A stretch of 64,000 nucleotides of DNA from Phocaeicola paurosaccharolyticus JCM 15092. Its GTDB lineage: Bacteria; Bacteroidota; Bacteroidia; Bacteroidales; Bacteroidaceae. Below are positions 1 to 8,365 of this stretch, one piece after another. Location: the NCBI RefSeq assembly GCF_000613805.1, contig NZ_BAJR01000008.1, positions 1 to 64,000 of the forward strand, in the 5' to 3' direction. A program made the translations under genes and the position numbers. The notes beneath the pieces were generated by a model. It did no database searches and was not told where the DNA came from. It saw nothing but the letters and a program-made list of their open reading frames with translations. Position 1 is the stretch's first letter. The number at the start of each line of letters is the position of its first letter.

Positions 1-210
1 TTGCTAAATAGTATTTTCATTCTATATTCGTTTGTTATTAGACGAAAAACCAGACAAAAACCCTACGTCAATCTGAATCTATTTTTAGTGATTACAAAGG
101 TATACTATTGTTATAGGTTACAAAATAGTAAGTATTTTTTATTTTGTTTATGGTAGTATTGATTATAGTGGGAATTCAGTAAAACAAGAATGCTCTCATA
201 GTGAATTACT

Positions 211-310
211 CTTACTTATAAAGTAAAAGTTTATGTGAATAATCGTGATAAAAAGTTCGTTTGGCGATGACGGTCATCAGTCGGCAACGTCATCTCATTA
301 GACGACGAAT
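211..310. repeat. Direct repeat copy A (about 100 bp)
   Basis: This segment repeats the 5' region of the HU-like gene found at 2751-2850. Positions 218-273 are identical to 2758-2813, and the similarity continues to about 310 with scattered differences and one-base offsets. In copy B the left edge of the identity holds the minus-strand start codon of the HU-like gene. Here the equivalent triplet reads ATA and the frame soon closes, so copy A looks like a detached leader or gene-start remnant. The rest of 1-364 shows nothing else that I recognise. Confidence 0.85.
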
Positions 311-445
311 TATTGTTTCAATAAAAATGTATTTTGTGGAGATAGAGGATATAAAGTCTGTTTTATGGCTGATAACTATTTTATAGCTATCAATTGCATC
401 GAGAAAATAGTAATTTACCTAAATTTACATCATAATTTTAAAAAG

Positions 446-1492
446 ATGAAGCTATATAGTAAGCAAGATGCAATTGAGCAGATGAATAGATTGGCAAAGG
501 CAGATATTCCATATATCTTTATAATTGACTATTTACAGGAGAATATATTTATTGAGAGGATTGAGAATGTTGATCCTTATGAGACTCTCTTCTCATTTAA
601 CTCTGTATCAAACTCTACTCATTCGATTAATGAAAAGAGGAAAGATATTGGATTATTACAGATTGGTAAGAACTTTTCCTATAATAAAGAAACAGATGTA
701 AGCAATATTGAATGGCACTACAATATGCCATTATTTAATAGCTATAAAATGAGCTTTGATACAGTGGTTAGTAATATTCGTCGAGGGAACAGCTTCCTAG
801 TAAATCTTACCTGTAAGGTACCTATTGCTACAAACTTATCTCTTGTTGATATTTTCTATAATTCTAAAGCTATGTATAAGTTGCTCTTGAAAGATAGATT
901 TGTATGTTTTTCACCAGAGATATTTGTACGTATAGATAAAAATGGAGTGATAAGTTCATATCCTATGAAGGGTACTATTGAAGCGTCTGTTGATAGGGCT
1001 GAGGAGATTTTGATGAACGATGAGAAGGAGGCTGCTGAACATGCTACAATAGTTGATTTGATAAGGAATGATCTTAGTATGGTTGCCGAAGATGTGAAGG
1101 TTGACAAATACAGGTATGTAGATACCATATATACAAATAAGGGACCTATATTGCAGACTAGTTCGAAGATCTCGGGACATCTGCCCGATGATTATCAGGA
1201 GAGGATAGGAGATATAATATTCAGATTGCTGCCTGCAGGTTCCATAACCGGTGCTCCAAAGAAAAAAACTATGGAGATTATAGCTGAGGCTGAGGGATAC
1301 GACAGAAATTTCTATACCGGCATAATGGGATATTATATGGAAGGATGCTTGGATAGCGGAGTTATGATCAGGTTTATAGAGAATGAAGATGGTAAGCTAT
1401 ATTTCAAAGCCGGTGGTGGAATAACCTCTATGAGTTGTTGTGAGAGTGAGTATAATGAAGTAATTCAAAAAGTTTATGTGCCAATATATTGA
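446..1492 (+). CDS. pabB: Aminodeoxychorismate synthase component I (PabB)
   Basis: This chorismate-binding enzyme makes 4-amino-4-deoxychorismate for p-aminobenzoate and folate synthesis, using ammonia from a partner glutaminase. The conserved C-terminal core carries the motifs IVDLIRNDLS and GSITGAPKKKTMEI, both typical of the anthranilate synthase/PabB family. An in-frame ATG at 365 exists, but the extra 27 residues are not family-like. The start at 446 (MKLYSKQDAIEQMNRL) fits Bacteroidales PabB. The length of 348 residues suits a stand-alone component I without a fused glutaminase, and no pabA is seen nearby. The stop overlaps the start of pabC by 17 bases, implying coupled translation. 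The assignment to PabB rather than TrpE rests mainly on the adjacent pabC. Confidence 0.9.
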   Translation: MKLYSKQDAIEQMNRLAKADIPYIFIIDYLQENIFIERIENVDPYETLFSFNSVSNSTHSINEKRKDIGLLQIGKNFSYNKETDVSNIEWHYNMPLFNSYKMSFDTVVSNIRRGNSFLVNLTCKVPIATNLSLVDIFYNSKAMYKLLLKDRFVCFSPEIFVRIDKNGVISSYPMKGTIEASVDRAEEILMNDEKEAAEHATIVDLIRNDLSMVAEDVKVDKYRYVDTIYTNKGPILQTSSKISGHLPDDYQERIGDIIFRLLPAGSITGAPKKKTMEIIAEAEGYDRNFYTGIMGYYMEGCLDSGVMIRFIENEDGKLYFKAGGGITSMSCCESEYNEVIQKVYVPIY

Positions 1493-2102
1493 GACAATGA
1501 TGGTTGATGATGATAATATTGTAAATCTTTATTATCACAATAGGCGACTTAACGCTACTCTACATCATATCTCTTATCTCAATGAGAGAGTAGAGATAGA
1601 GAAATATGTTTATCCCTTGATAGAGAAGATGAAAAAAGAGTCTCCTGGTATTAAAATATCTAATTATAAGGCAAGATTGCTTTACGATAAGGATGGGGTA
1701 ATAGATGTCACTCTCTCACCATATAAAATTAGAGAGGTAAGAACTCTGAAATGTGTTATTTGTGACCAGATAGAGTATTCCTATAAAAGTGCTGACCGTG
1801 CAAAACTTAATGAGCTCTTCGCAATGCGTAGTGATTGCGATGATATAATTATAATAAAAGATGGAATGGTGACCGATACATCTATCTGCAATGTTGCATT
1901 TTGGGATGGCAAAAGATGGTTCACTCCTCAATATCCACTTCTGAAAGGTATCAGAAGAGAGACTCTTCTTGAAGGTCATGTCATAAAAGAGGAAAATATT
2001 CCTCTATCTACCATAAAAAGATATTCAAAAATATGTCTATTTAATGCAATGATACCTTTCGGAGTGCTAGAGATAGGTACAGATAACATATGTCTGCCTT
2101 AA
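1476..2102 (+). CDS. pabC: Aminodeoxychorismate lyase (PabC), class IV PLP enzyme
   Basis: This PLP-dependent fold-type IV protein would release pyruvate from aminodeoxychorismate to give p-aminobenzoate. It starts inside the end of pabB (MCQYIETM), a start typical of Bacteroidales homologues. The family features seen are an N-terminal YHNRRLNATL segment, a candidate PLP lysine in SADRAKLNEL, and the phosphate-cup region TDTSICNVAFWDG followed by LLKGIRRETLL. At 208 residues it is shorter than many class IV aminotransferases but normal for this clade. It probably forms a two-gene operon with pabB. The next gene is convergent, with a gap of only 9 bases. Confidence 0.85.
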   Translation: MCQYIETMMVDDDNIVNLYYHNRRLNATLHHISYLNERVEIEKYVYPLIEKMKKESPGIKISNYKARLLYDKDGVIDVTLSPYKIREVRTLKCVICDQIEYSYKSADRAKLNELFAMRSDCDDIIIIKDGMVTDTSICNVAFWDGKRWFTPQYPLLKGIRRETLLEGHVIKEENIPLSTIKRYSKICLFNAMIPFGVLEIGTDNICLP

Positions 2103-2111
2103 TTATATCAC

Positions 2112-2759
2112 CTAATCTTCATTAGCTTTCTTATTAATATAGTATATCACCCTATTTCCTGAACCAGAAAAAGTTATTCCTGAGTCGGGATCATTTCTAA
2201 GTTCCACCAACTCCTCATGAGCTTTGAACTTTGACAATCCTGTAATTTTCGCATAATCCGCCTCCAGCATAAATGGTGTATCTGGATTACTGAGGTAGGT
2301 GAGTGCTTGCTGCAATCTCTCCTCTTTTGTGAAAGGTGATATGTGCAACCTGTTTACCTTACCACGCTTAAGTTTACAGCTCTGATTTGCTCTAGATATA
2401 AGGTCTCTGTCTGCTCGGAAACTTACTCCGTCAATGACTATGCTGGCTGCATTTCTCTTTTGATCATTACCATCTATGGTGTCCATCTCTTTCCCTTTTA
2501 TAACACCGATGCTACCCTTGAAGATGCCAAGTCCTTCAATAGAGATGCTATATCCCTTGCTTATAGAGCGCGCTATTTCATCGGACATACTCTGTAGAAC
2601 ATGCGTCACACTACCGGTGCTCAGCCCGGAACCGGGATAAGCTATCTGAGAAATAAGGTCTTTTGTAGAAAGAATTCCTCTACTTTCAAGCCTGTAATAG
2701 CACCTTTTCTTTCCGGTACCATTCAAATCATTCATCTCCTGCTTAATATACTTAGTCAT
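2112..2759 (-). CDS. HU-like DNA-binding protein with C-terminal helix-turn-helix-like extension
   Basis: The protein has 215 residues from the chosen start (MTKYIKQEMNDLN). Residues ~15-125 resemble the Bacteroidales HU/IHF-like histone family (segments ISKGYSISIEGLGIFKGS and ASIVIDGVSFRADRDL). Residues ~150-210 form a small module with a helix-turn-helix look (ADYAKITGLSKFKAHEELVE). The frame stays open for 39 more codons upstream, but those are proline/serine-rich low-complexity residues encoded in the repeat and are probably leader. It likely acts as a nucleoid or regulatory DNA-binding protein. Its leader and first codons are duplicated at 211-310. Confidence 0.75.
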   Translation of the reverse strand: MTKYIKQEMNDLNGTGKKRCYYRLESRGILSTKDLISQIAYPGSGLSTGSVTHVLQSMSDEIARSISKGYSISIEGLGIFKGSIGVIKGKEMDTIDGNDQKRNAASIVIDGVSFRADRDLISRANQSCKLKRGKVNRLHISPFTKEERLQQALTYLSNPDTPFMLEADYAKITGLSKFKAHEELVELRNDPDSGITFSGSGNRVIYYINKKANED

Positions 2760-2850
2760 AAAGTAAAAGTTTATGTGAATAATCGTGATAAAAAGTTCGT
2801 TTGGCGATGACGGCCAATCAGTCGGCAGCACCATCTCATCAGACGACGAC
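2751..2850. repeat. Direct repeat copy B (about 100 bp)
   Basis: This is the second copy of the repeat at 211-310, covering the minus-strand start codon and leader of the HU-like gene. The 56 bases 2758-2813 are identical to copy A. To the right it grades into a GC-richer run of related short units (variants of ATCAGACGGCG) up to about 2876, unusual in this AT-rich DNA. The two copies have the same orientation and enclose pabB, pabC and the HU-like gene. Confidence 0.85.
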
Positions 2851-3008
2851 GGCGACTTATCAGACGGCGGCGGCAAATGAATAATTCATCTTGTATATCT
2901 CTAATATACAAATAAATAACGAGAAATAAAACTCTTTATTCTTCTATTTTTATGATACTTTGTATAAAGTTTTTTTGATAAATGAATCTTCATTTTTTTG
3001 AGTTGCTC

Positions 3009-3016
3009 TAATTTTG
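3009..3016 (+). promoter_or_regulatory. Possible -7 box (TAATTTTG)
   Basis: The sequence matches the Bacteroidota consensus TAnnTTTG about 58 bases upstream of the haem-motif lipoprotein gene. No well-spaced TTG -33 box is evident. Confidence 0.35.
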
Positions 3017-3073
3017 ATATATCTTTCCACTGAAAATCTATATTATGAATAAAAAACACAGTGACAATACATT

Positions 3074-4504
3074 ATGAATTTCATTAAATCCCTTTTCCTT
3101 ACTGGGTGGGTTACGCTGTTTATGAGCTGTTCGACCGGTCATAGGGCTGACAGGGAGATAGACCAATCTCCAAAGATATTTCCTGATTATAAAGATATAA
3201 CTGTCCCATGCAATATTGCTCCTCTGAATTTTGAGGTTGAAGGCGCAAAATCACTCTATGCAGAGATTAGCTGTGATGGTAATGTTTTATTATCGGTAGA
3301 TGGTAATAAAGAAATAAAAATTTCATCCGACGAGTGGAGGGAACTTATGACATCATGTGCAGGTAAGGAGCTTAAAGTAGAGTTGTCTGTTTTCGATGAG
3401 GCGAATCCTGAAGGTGTGAGATACAGACCTTTCTCTATATTTGTATCAAAGGATAGTATAGACCCCTATATTGCTTACAGATTGATTGAACCTGGCTATG
3501 AGAGTTGGCAGGATATGAAGATATGCCAACGCAGACTATCCGATTTTACAGAGGAGGAGATTCTCAAGACTGATAGAAATGGATGTATAAATTGCCACTC
3601 TTTCCATAACTATTCTCCCGAGAACATGCTTATACATTACCGTAAGAAGGGTGGTGGAACACTCTTTGTTGAAGGAGATAAGTTGAAGAAGATTGATTTG
3701 AAGGCTATTGCTCCAGGAAAGCAAGGGGTATACCTTATGTGGCATCCTTCAGGAAAGTATGTTATATTCTCTTCTAATGCTACTTCGCAAAGTTTCTATG
3801 CTACAGGCAAGGACCCTATAGAGGTTTACGACAGCGAGTCAGACCTTATACTTTATCGTGTTGATGATGAGAAGGTGGCTACAGATCAACGCTTTTGCGG
3901 AGATTCACTATTGCAGACATTCCCGGCTTGGTCTCCTGATGGAAAGTCACTATACTACTGTGTATCAAAGAAGGTAAAGAGCTCGGATGAACTGAACAAA
4001 CTTCACTATTCATTATGCAGAGTTGGTTTTGATGCAGAAACAGGAACATTTGCTGAAAAGATAGATACTATTATCGATGCAGAGAAGGGAATGAACAGCA
4101 TCTCTTTCCCAAGAATATCTCCTGAAGGACGATACCTGTTGTTTACTCGTTCAGGCTTTGCTACTTTCCCTATATGGCACTCTGACAGCGAGTTGGAGAT
4201 GATAGATCTTCAGACCGGTAAGTTTACTGATACTTCCATTCTCAACAGCAAAGAGGCAGAAAGTTATCACTCATGGTCATCAAACGGCAAGTGGGTAATA
4301 TTTAGCAGCCGACGTCTTGATGGACGTTATACTCGTCTCTTCATAGCGCATTTTGACGGTAAAGGCAGATTCTCACGCCCATTCCTTTTGCCTCAAGAGT
4401 CGGCAGAGCATAATATCATGAGATTAGAATCATACAATATACCTGAGTTTATAAAAGCACCGGTACGATTGGATAAGAAAAAGGCAATGGAGTTGTTTAA
4501 ATAA
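3074..4504 (+). CDS. PD40/TolB-like beta-propeller lipoprotein with a CxxCH haem c motif
   Basis: The 476-residue protein has a lipoprotein signal with the lipobox cysteine in TLFMSCSTG. Residues 171-175 are CINCH, a c-type haem attachment motif, inside NGCINCHSFHNYSPENM. The second half has WD40-like PD40 repeats (HPSGKYVIFSSN, WSPDGKSLYYC, ISPEGRYLLFTRSG, WSSNGKWVIFSSRR), which form a TolB-like propeller. It is probably a periplasm-facing or surface lipoprotein binding one haem c covalently. The next gene, 13 bases downstream, encodes a polytopic membrane protein, suggesting a two-gene unit. Substrate and role are unknown. A structural or electron-transfer role is possible, but that is inference. 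Confidence 0.75.
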   Translation: MNFIKSLFLTGWVTLFMSCSTGHRADREIDQSPKIFPDYKDITVPCNIAPLNFEVEGAKSLYAEISCDGNVLLSVDGNKEIKISSDEWRELMTSCAGKELKVELSVFDEANPEGVRYRPFSIFVSKDSIDPYIAYRLIEPGYESWQDMKICQRRLSDFTEEEILKTDRNGCINCHSFHNYSPENMLIHYRKKGGGTLFVEGDKLKKIDLKAIAPGKQGVYLMWHPSGKYVIFSSNATSQSFYATGKDPIEVYDSESDLILYRVDDEKVATDQRFCGDSLLQTFPAWSPDGKSLYYCVSKKVKSSDELNKLHYSLCRVGFDAETGTFAEKIDTIIDAEKGMNSISFPRISPEGRYLLFTRSGFATFPIWHSDSELEMIDLQTGKFTDTSILNSKEAESYHSWSSNGKWVIFSSRRLDGRYTRLFIAHFDGKGRFSRPFLLPQESAEHNIMRLESYNIPEFIKAPVRLDKKKAMELFK

Positions 4505-4517
4505 GAATTGCAATACT

Positions 4518-6221
4518 ATGAAACTGAAAATAAAAGCTATAGAAGGCAATAAAAACCACTATTTATTGTTTCTCTTAATGTTTGTAATAATATATATCTT
4601 CTTCTCTCAGATTTACCCATATAGACTATGGAAGATGGAGGAAGATAACTTGTTTATATTGACTTCCGACTTTACTAAGGCTGTTCTCACTTCACCTGCC
4701 GGTGTGGCAGAGTGGATAGGGCTATGGCTTGCTCAATGGTATGGTAACGTGATAGTCGGCATACTTATAAACACTGTTCTTCTCTCACTTTTAGGGGTTA
4801 TCTCTTACTATACAATGAAAGAGAACAAGTTAGGAGGGGGTATGCTGGGCTTTGCTGCTCTACCTGTTGTCGCCACTATGTGGGCATCGTTTTATGCTCA
4901 CTCTCCTGTGATAATTGTGAGCCAGATAGCGTTGTGGGGTGCATTATTGTTATATAGTAAGATTGGCAACTATTCATTAAGATTGGCTATTTTTGCTGTT
5001 CTTATACCGATAATGTTATTTCTTATTCCCGGAGGAGCTTTGATATTTTTGTATATCTCTATAGCATTAGTTGAGATGATACGTTCTCCACGTTCATCTA
5101 AGTCATTGGTATATATCCTACTTGCTATTTTGGCAGCGTTTGCTCCTGTTATATGGAACTATTTCTATTATGAGCCTATTGCTGTCCGTTATTCTATGTT
5201 TACCAACGCAGAGATACCAACTTGGCTTACTATATTTGTATTCCTTCCTTGTTTGATCTCGATATTCAATCTATCTAAAGTAAAGCATATTGCATTTTAT
5301 TGGGCATATGTCATAATTGCCTTATTGTTAGGCACTGCATCTGCTATATTGTATAAGGATAGCGTCTTTAAGAATTCAGAAGAGAGCTATCATCTGGAGT
5401 ATCTTGCAGAGAATAGGATGTGGAACAGAATACTTCAGAGGGGGATGGATAGTGAACTCAGTCTATACGATCTTCGTATGAAATATTCAGTGTTGAGCCT
5501 GATAGAGTTGAACAAACTTCCCGAGTTGCTCTTCTCGCTTCCTGTTACACCTATGCTTGAATATACGTATCCTTCACCCAACAGTCGCATGACCTATGGA
5601 TTGAACAGTCGATTCTATAAATCACTTAATCTGACAAATGAGGCTATGCACAACCTCTTCCAGGATGCTTGTATGTCGGACTATGGAATGAATTTCCGTG
5701 ATCTTAGAAATCTGGCTCAATGTGCTAAGATCAGTGGAAATGAGGAGTTGGCAAGGAAATACCTTTCTATATATTCTCGTAGTAATCTGAATACAACGAA
5801 GCTTGAAGAGTTCGTAAATGCCAGTAGAGGTGAGGCTCCCCGTCTTCCACAGCTATTCAGTGCATCTACAGATGTAAAGACACTAATGCGTGTGCTATCC
5901 AGTCAATATTCAACTACGTCAATAAACGACTGTCTGCTCTGTAATTTGCTTATGAAAAAGGATCTTGCAACTTTTGCACAGGTGGCTCCTTTCTGTCTTA
6001 CATCACCTGAACTGGTGCGAGGATGCTATAAGGAGGCTGCTCTGTTATGTAAGGTGAACAATATTCCTTGCAGAATTGAGGTCACTGATGAGGCCTTAAG
6101 AGCTTACTCAGATCTGCAACAGATGATGCAGACAGGCAATAGCGAGGCTATAGGTAGAAAGTTTGCCGGTAGCTATCTGAAGTATTACTTCTCTGATATA
6201 AACGTAGAAAAGATAGAATAA
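4518..6221 (+). CDS. Polytopic membrane protein of unknown function (DUF6057-like)
   Basis: The protein has 567 residues. The first ~280 contain about eight to nine hydrophobic helices, starting with HYLLFLLMFVIIYIFFSQIY. A soluble C-terminal half of ~290 residues is helical and repeat-like, resembling TPR-type packing (LRNLAQCAKISGNEELARKYL). I recognise it as resembling the Bacteroidales family DUF6057, without certainty. It follows the CxxCH lipoprotein gene by 13 bases and probably shares its transcript. No catalytic motif is evident. The pairing suggests that it anchors or works with the propeller lipoprotein at the inner membrane, but that is inference. Confidence 0.65.
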   Translation: MKLKIKAIEGNKNHYLLFLLMFVIIYIFFSQIYPYRLWKMEEDNLFILTSDFTKAVLTSPAGVAEWIGLWLAQWYGNVIVGILINTVLLSLLGVISYYTMKENKLGGGMLGFAALPVVATMWASFYAHSPVIIVSQIALWGALLLYSKIGNYSLRLAIFAVLIPIMLFLIPGGALIFLYISIALVEMIRSPRSSKSLVYILLAILAAFAPVIWNYFYYEPIAVRYSMFTNAEIPTWLTIFVFLPCLISIFNLSKVKHIAFYWAYVIIALLLGTASAILYKDSVFKNSEESYHLEYLAENRMWNRILQRGMDSELSLYDLRMKYSVLSLIELNKLPELLFSLPVTPMLEYTYPSPNSRMTYGLNSRFYKSLNLTNEAMHNLFQDACMSDYGMNFRDLRNLAQCAKISGNEELARKYLSIYSRSNLNTTKLEEFVNASRGEAPRLPQLFSASTDVKTLMRVLSSQYSTTSINDCLLCNLLMKKDLATFAQVAPFCLTSPELVRGCYKEAALLCKVNNIPCRIEVTDEALRAYSDLQQMMQTGNSEAIGRKFAGSYLKYYFSDINVEKIE

Positions 6222-6224
6222 AAA

Positions 6225-6260
6225 ATCATCCTCACTCTGCTTTATTGAGTAAGGATGATG
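6225..6260 (+). terminator. Hairpin after the membrane protein gene
   Basis: An inverted repeat, ATCATCCTCACT paired with AGTAAGGATGAT (one mismatch), lies 4 bases after the stop codon. There is no strong T-run, so its strength is uncertain. A second small hairpin (GCAGACA/TGTCTGC, 6347-6365) lies just beyond the end of the convergent ACT-domain gene. Confidence 0.5.
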
Positions 6261-6377
6261 CTGATTATCTCATTCTAACCAAAGGTCATCGGGATAAGCT
6301 TATTTGATGTAATATCAGTTGCCTACATATTCGTCATAAGATGGCAGCAGACAATACATGTCTGCAATATCTCTGAA

Positions 6378-6812
6378 TTAAATATTAATAGTTTTTGCCA
6401 GAGCATCCTCTTCCATATAATCCATGTTATTAAGAAGAATAGTCTCTTTGGTCAAATCCGGCTGATTGGTACGGAAAATAAGTATTCCTCTGCCATCTAG
6501 AAGAAATGAGTAAAGGTAGGAGATACTTATTCCTGCGTTATGAATTATCTCTAAGGCATCGGCAGCACAGCCCGGTTTATTGTCAAGTTTCAAGGCGAAG
6601 ACATCGGATATATTAGCCTGTATGCCCGATTCTTGAAGCATCTTAACTGCTCGTAAAGGTTCACTGCAAATAATTCTGTAAATACCATAATCAGTGGTGT
6701 CGGCTATGGTACTTGCTACAATCTGTATCTTAGCCTCTTTGAGTTGTCTCAGCACCTTTATAAGTGTGCCGCTCTTATTCTCTATGAAGATTGAAATCTG
6801 ATGTATTGTCAT
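6378..6812 (-). CDS. Tandem ACT-domain amino-acid-binding protein
   Basis: The 144 residues form two ACT repeats. The first begins IHQISIFIENKSGTLIKVLR and the second VFALKLDNKPGCAADALEI. ACT pairs of this kind bind amino acids as regulators and have no catalytic site of their own. In Bacteroidales this gene commonly follows phenylacetate-CoA ligase, as here (gap of 16 bases), so it is probably an aromatic-amino-acid or aryl-acid sensor or effector for that pathway. The last point is inference from context. Confidence 0.8.
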   Translation of the reverse strand: MTIHQISIFIENKSGTLIKVLRQLKEAKIQIVASTIADTTDYGIYRIICSEPLRAVKMLQESGIQANISDVFALKLDNKPGCAADALEIIHNAGISISYLYSFLLDGRGILIFRTNQPDLTKETILLNNMDYMEEDALAKTINI

Positions 6813-6828
6813 AATCTTTGCTTTAATA

Positions 6829-8127
6829 TTAGTGTGTTATACGATTGTCTACTACACGTTTAGCTTTTCCTTCAGTTCGTGGAAGCGAGCCTTTTGATAC
6901 AAGTTTTACATAAGGGGTGACAAGAATCTCATCCTTGAGTTCTCTTGTTATATCGCGTGTCAGCGACTGCAGACGGCCATAGTCATCAGTGAATAGTTGG
7001 TTGAGCTCTACCTCAATGGTCATTGAATCGTTTATATCTTCTCTGTTGAGAGTTATCAGATAATCACTTCCCAACTCTTTATATCTCATCAAAATCTGCT
7101 CTATCTGGATAGGGAAGATGTTGACTCCCTTGAGAATTATCATATCATCGGAACGTCCCTGCATACGTGCCAGACGTTTATGATGACGTCCGCAAGGGCA
7201 CTCTCCGGGAAGGATGCGTGTAAGGTCACGGGTACGGTAGCGTATCATAGGCATAGCCTCACGTTTTAGAGTGGTGAGAACCATCTCGCCGATTTCTCCA
7301 TCAGGAACAGGTTCCAGAGTAACGGGGTCAATAATCTCAACTATATAGTAATCTTCCCATATATGCATACCATTCTGTTCTGGACATTCAAAAGCTACAC
7401 CTGGTCCACACATTTCGGACATTCCGAAAGAGTTGTATGCCTTGACACCCAACATATCCTCGATGCGGTGTCTCTGTTCATCGCTATGTGGTTCGGCGCC
7501 AATGGCGAGGACGCGCAACTTAAGGTCACGGCGTGGATCTATACCTTCTTCCTTCATGACTTCATAAAGGCGTGAGGCATACGATGGTATTGCATGAAGG
7601 CAAGTTGTACCGAAGTCCTTCATAAACTTTATCTGTCTCTTTGTATTCCCTGCACCTGCCGGCACTGTGAGCATACCTAAACGCTCAGCTCCATACTGCA
7701 TACCAAGACCACCTGTGAACATGCCATAACCTGATGAGTTCTGGAATACGTCGTTAGGGCGCATGCCTACCATATACATACATCTAGCCATGGCATCAGC
7801 CCATGCCTCTATATCATTACGTGTGTGAAGTATTACTGTAGGATTTCCGGTGGTACCACTAGATGAGTGAAGGCGAATGCATTTCTCAAGTGGAACTGCA
7901 GCCATACCAAAAGGGTAGGTAGCTCGTAAATCTTCTTTTGTCGTGAATGGGAAACGTCTTAAATCGTCGAGTGACTTTATACTGTCGGCCGATAGTTTCT
8001 CTTGGTTGAAACGTTTTTTGTAAAATGGAGAATTCATGCAATGAGTTATCGTGCTCTTTAACTTCTCAAGTTGATAAGCATTAATTTCATCACGACTCAT
8101 TGTCTCCAGTTCTTTGTGTAAATACAT
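6829..8127 (-). CDS. paaK: Phenylacetate-CoA ligase
   Basis: This AMP-forming ligase activates phenylacetate or related aryl acids with CoA in the cytoplasm. The ATP-binding motif is LHSSSGTTGNPTVI. Further family signatures are NSFGMSEMCGPGVAFEC, a cysteine-containing PCGRHHKRLARMQGRSDDM and the C-terminal PRTEGKAKRV. The start at 8127 (MYLHKELETMSRDEI) fits the family. An earlier ATG at 8178 adds 17 hydrophobic residues that homologues lack. The protein is about 433 residues, the usual length. It leads a two-gene unit with the ACT-domain protein. No ferredoxin oxidoreductase (ior) genes, which would supply aryl acids from aromatic amino acids, lie alongside. Confidence 0.9.
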   Translation of the reverse strand: MYLHKELETMSRDEINAYQLEKLKSTITHCMNSPFYKKRFNQEKLSADSIKSLDDLRRFPFTTKEDLRATYPFGMAAVPLEKCIRLHSSSGTTGNPTVILHTRNDIEAWADAMARCMYMVGMRPNDVFQNSSGYGMFTGGLGMQYGAERLGMLTVPAGAGNTKRQIKFMKDFGTTCLHAIPSYASRLYEVMKEEGIDPRRDLKLRVLAIGAEPHSDEQRHRIEDMLGVKAYNSFGMSEMCGPGVAFECPEQNGMHIWEDYYIVEIIDPVTLEPVPDGEIGEMVLTTLKREAMPMIRYRTRDLTRILPGECPCGRHHKRLARMQGRSDDMIILKGVNIFPIQIEQILMRYKELGSDYLITLNREDINDSMTIEVELNQLFTDDYGRLQSLTRDITRELKDEILVTPYVKLVSKGSLPRTEGKAKRVVDNRITH

Positions 8128-8334
8128 ATCTATTTCAATATTGAATTTGAACAAACTTATAAAAGATAAATTCATCATGCAAAATAAACTCTGCTTTTGT
8201 AATCCTTTCTGAAAAAAAAAGATCTGATTTGGTTTGATAAAGAATATATATTTAAACTCTTGTCATATGACTTTATTTTCTTGATTAAGCTCATTTTTTA
8301 CGTTTAAGAATTAAGCTTATAATACTTTAGTTGT

Positions 8335-8342
8335 TATATTTG
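8335..8342 (+). promoter_or_regulatory. -7 box for dedA (TATATTTG)
   Basis: The box matches TAnnTTTG, 23 bases before the dedA start codon, in the divergent gap between paaK and dedA. A weak TTA triplet sits 20 bases upstream in the -33 position. Confidence 0.5.
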
Positions 8343-8365
8343 TTATATAAGCAAAAGTTGTTGTT

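Noticed and set aside
211-2850. Possible CRISPR or phage attachment sites from the direct repeat
   Set aside because: There are only two copies 2.5 kb apart, no spacer periodicity, no cas or integrase genes, and the enclosed genes are ordinary chromosomal genes.
2760-2876. N-terminal extension of the HU-like protein
   Set aside because: The extra 39 codons are proline/serine/aspartate low-complexity sequence and coincide with the duplicated leader; the internal ATG at 2759 fits the family.
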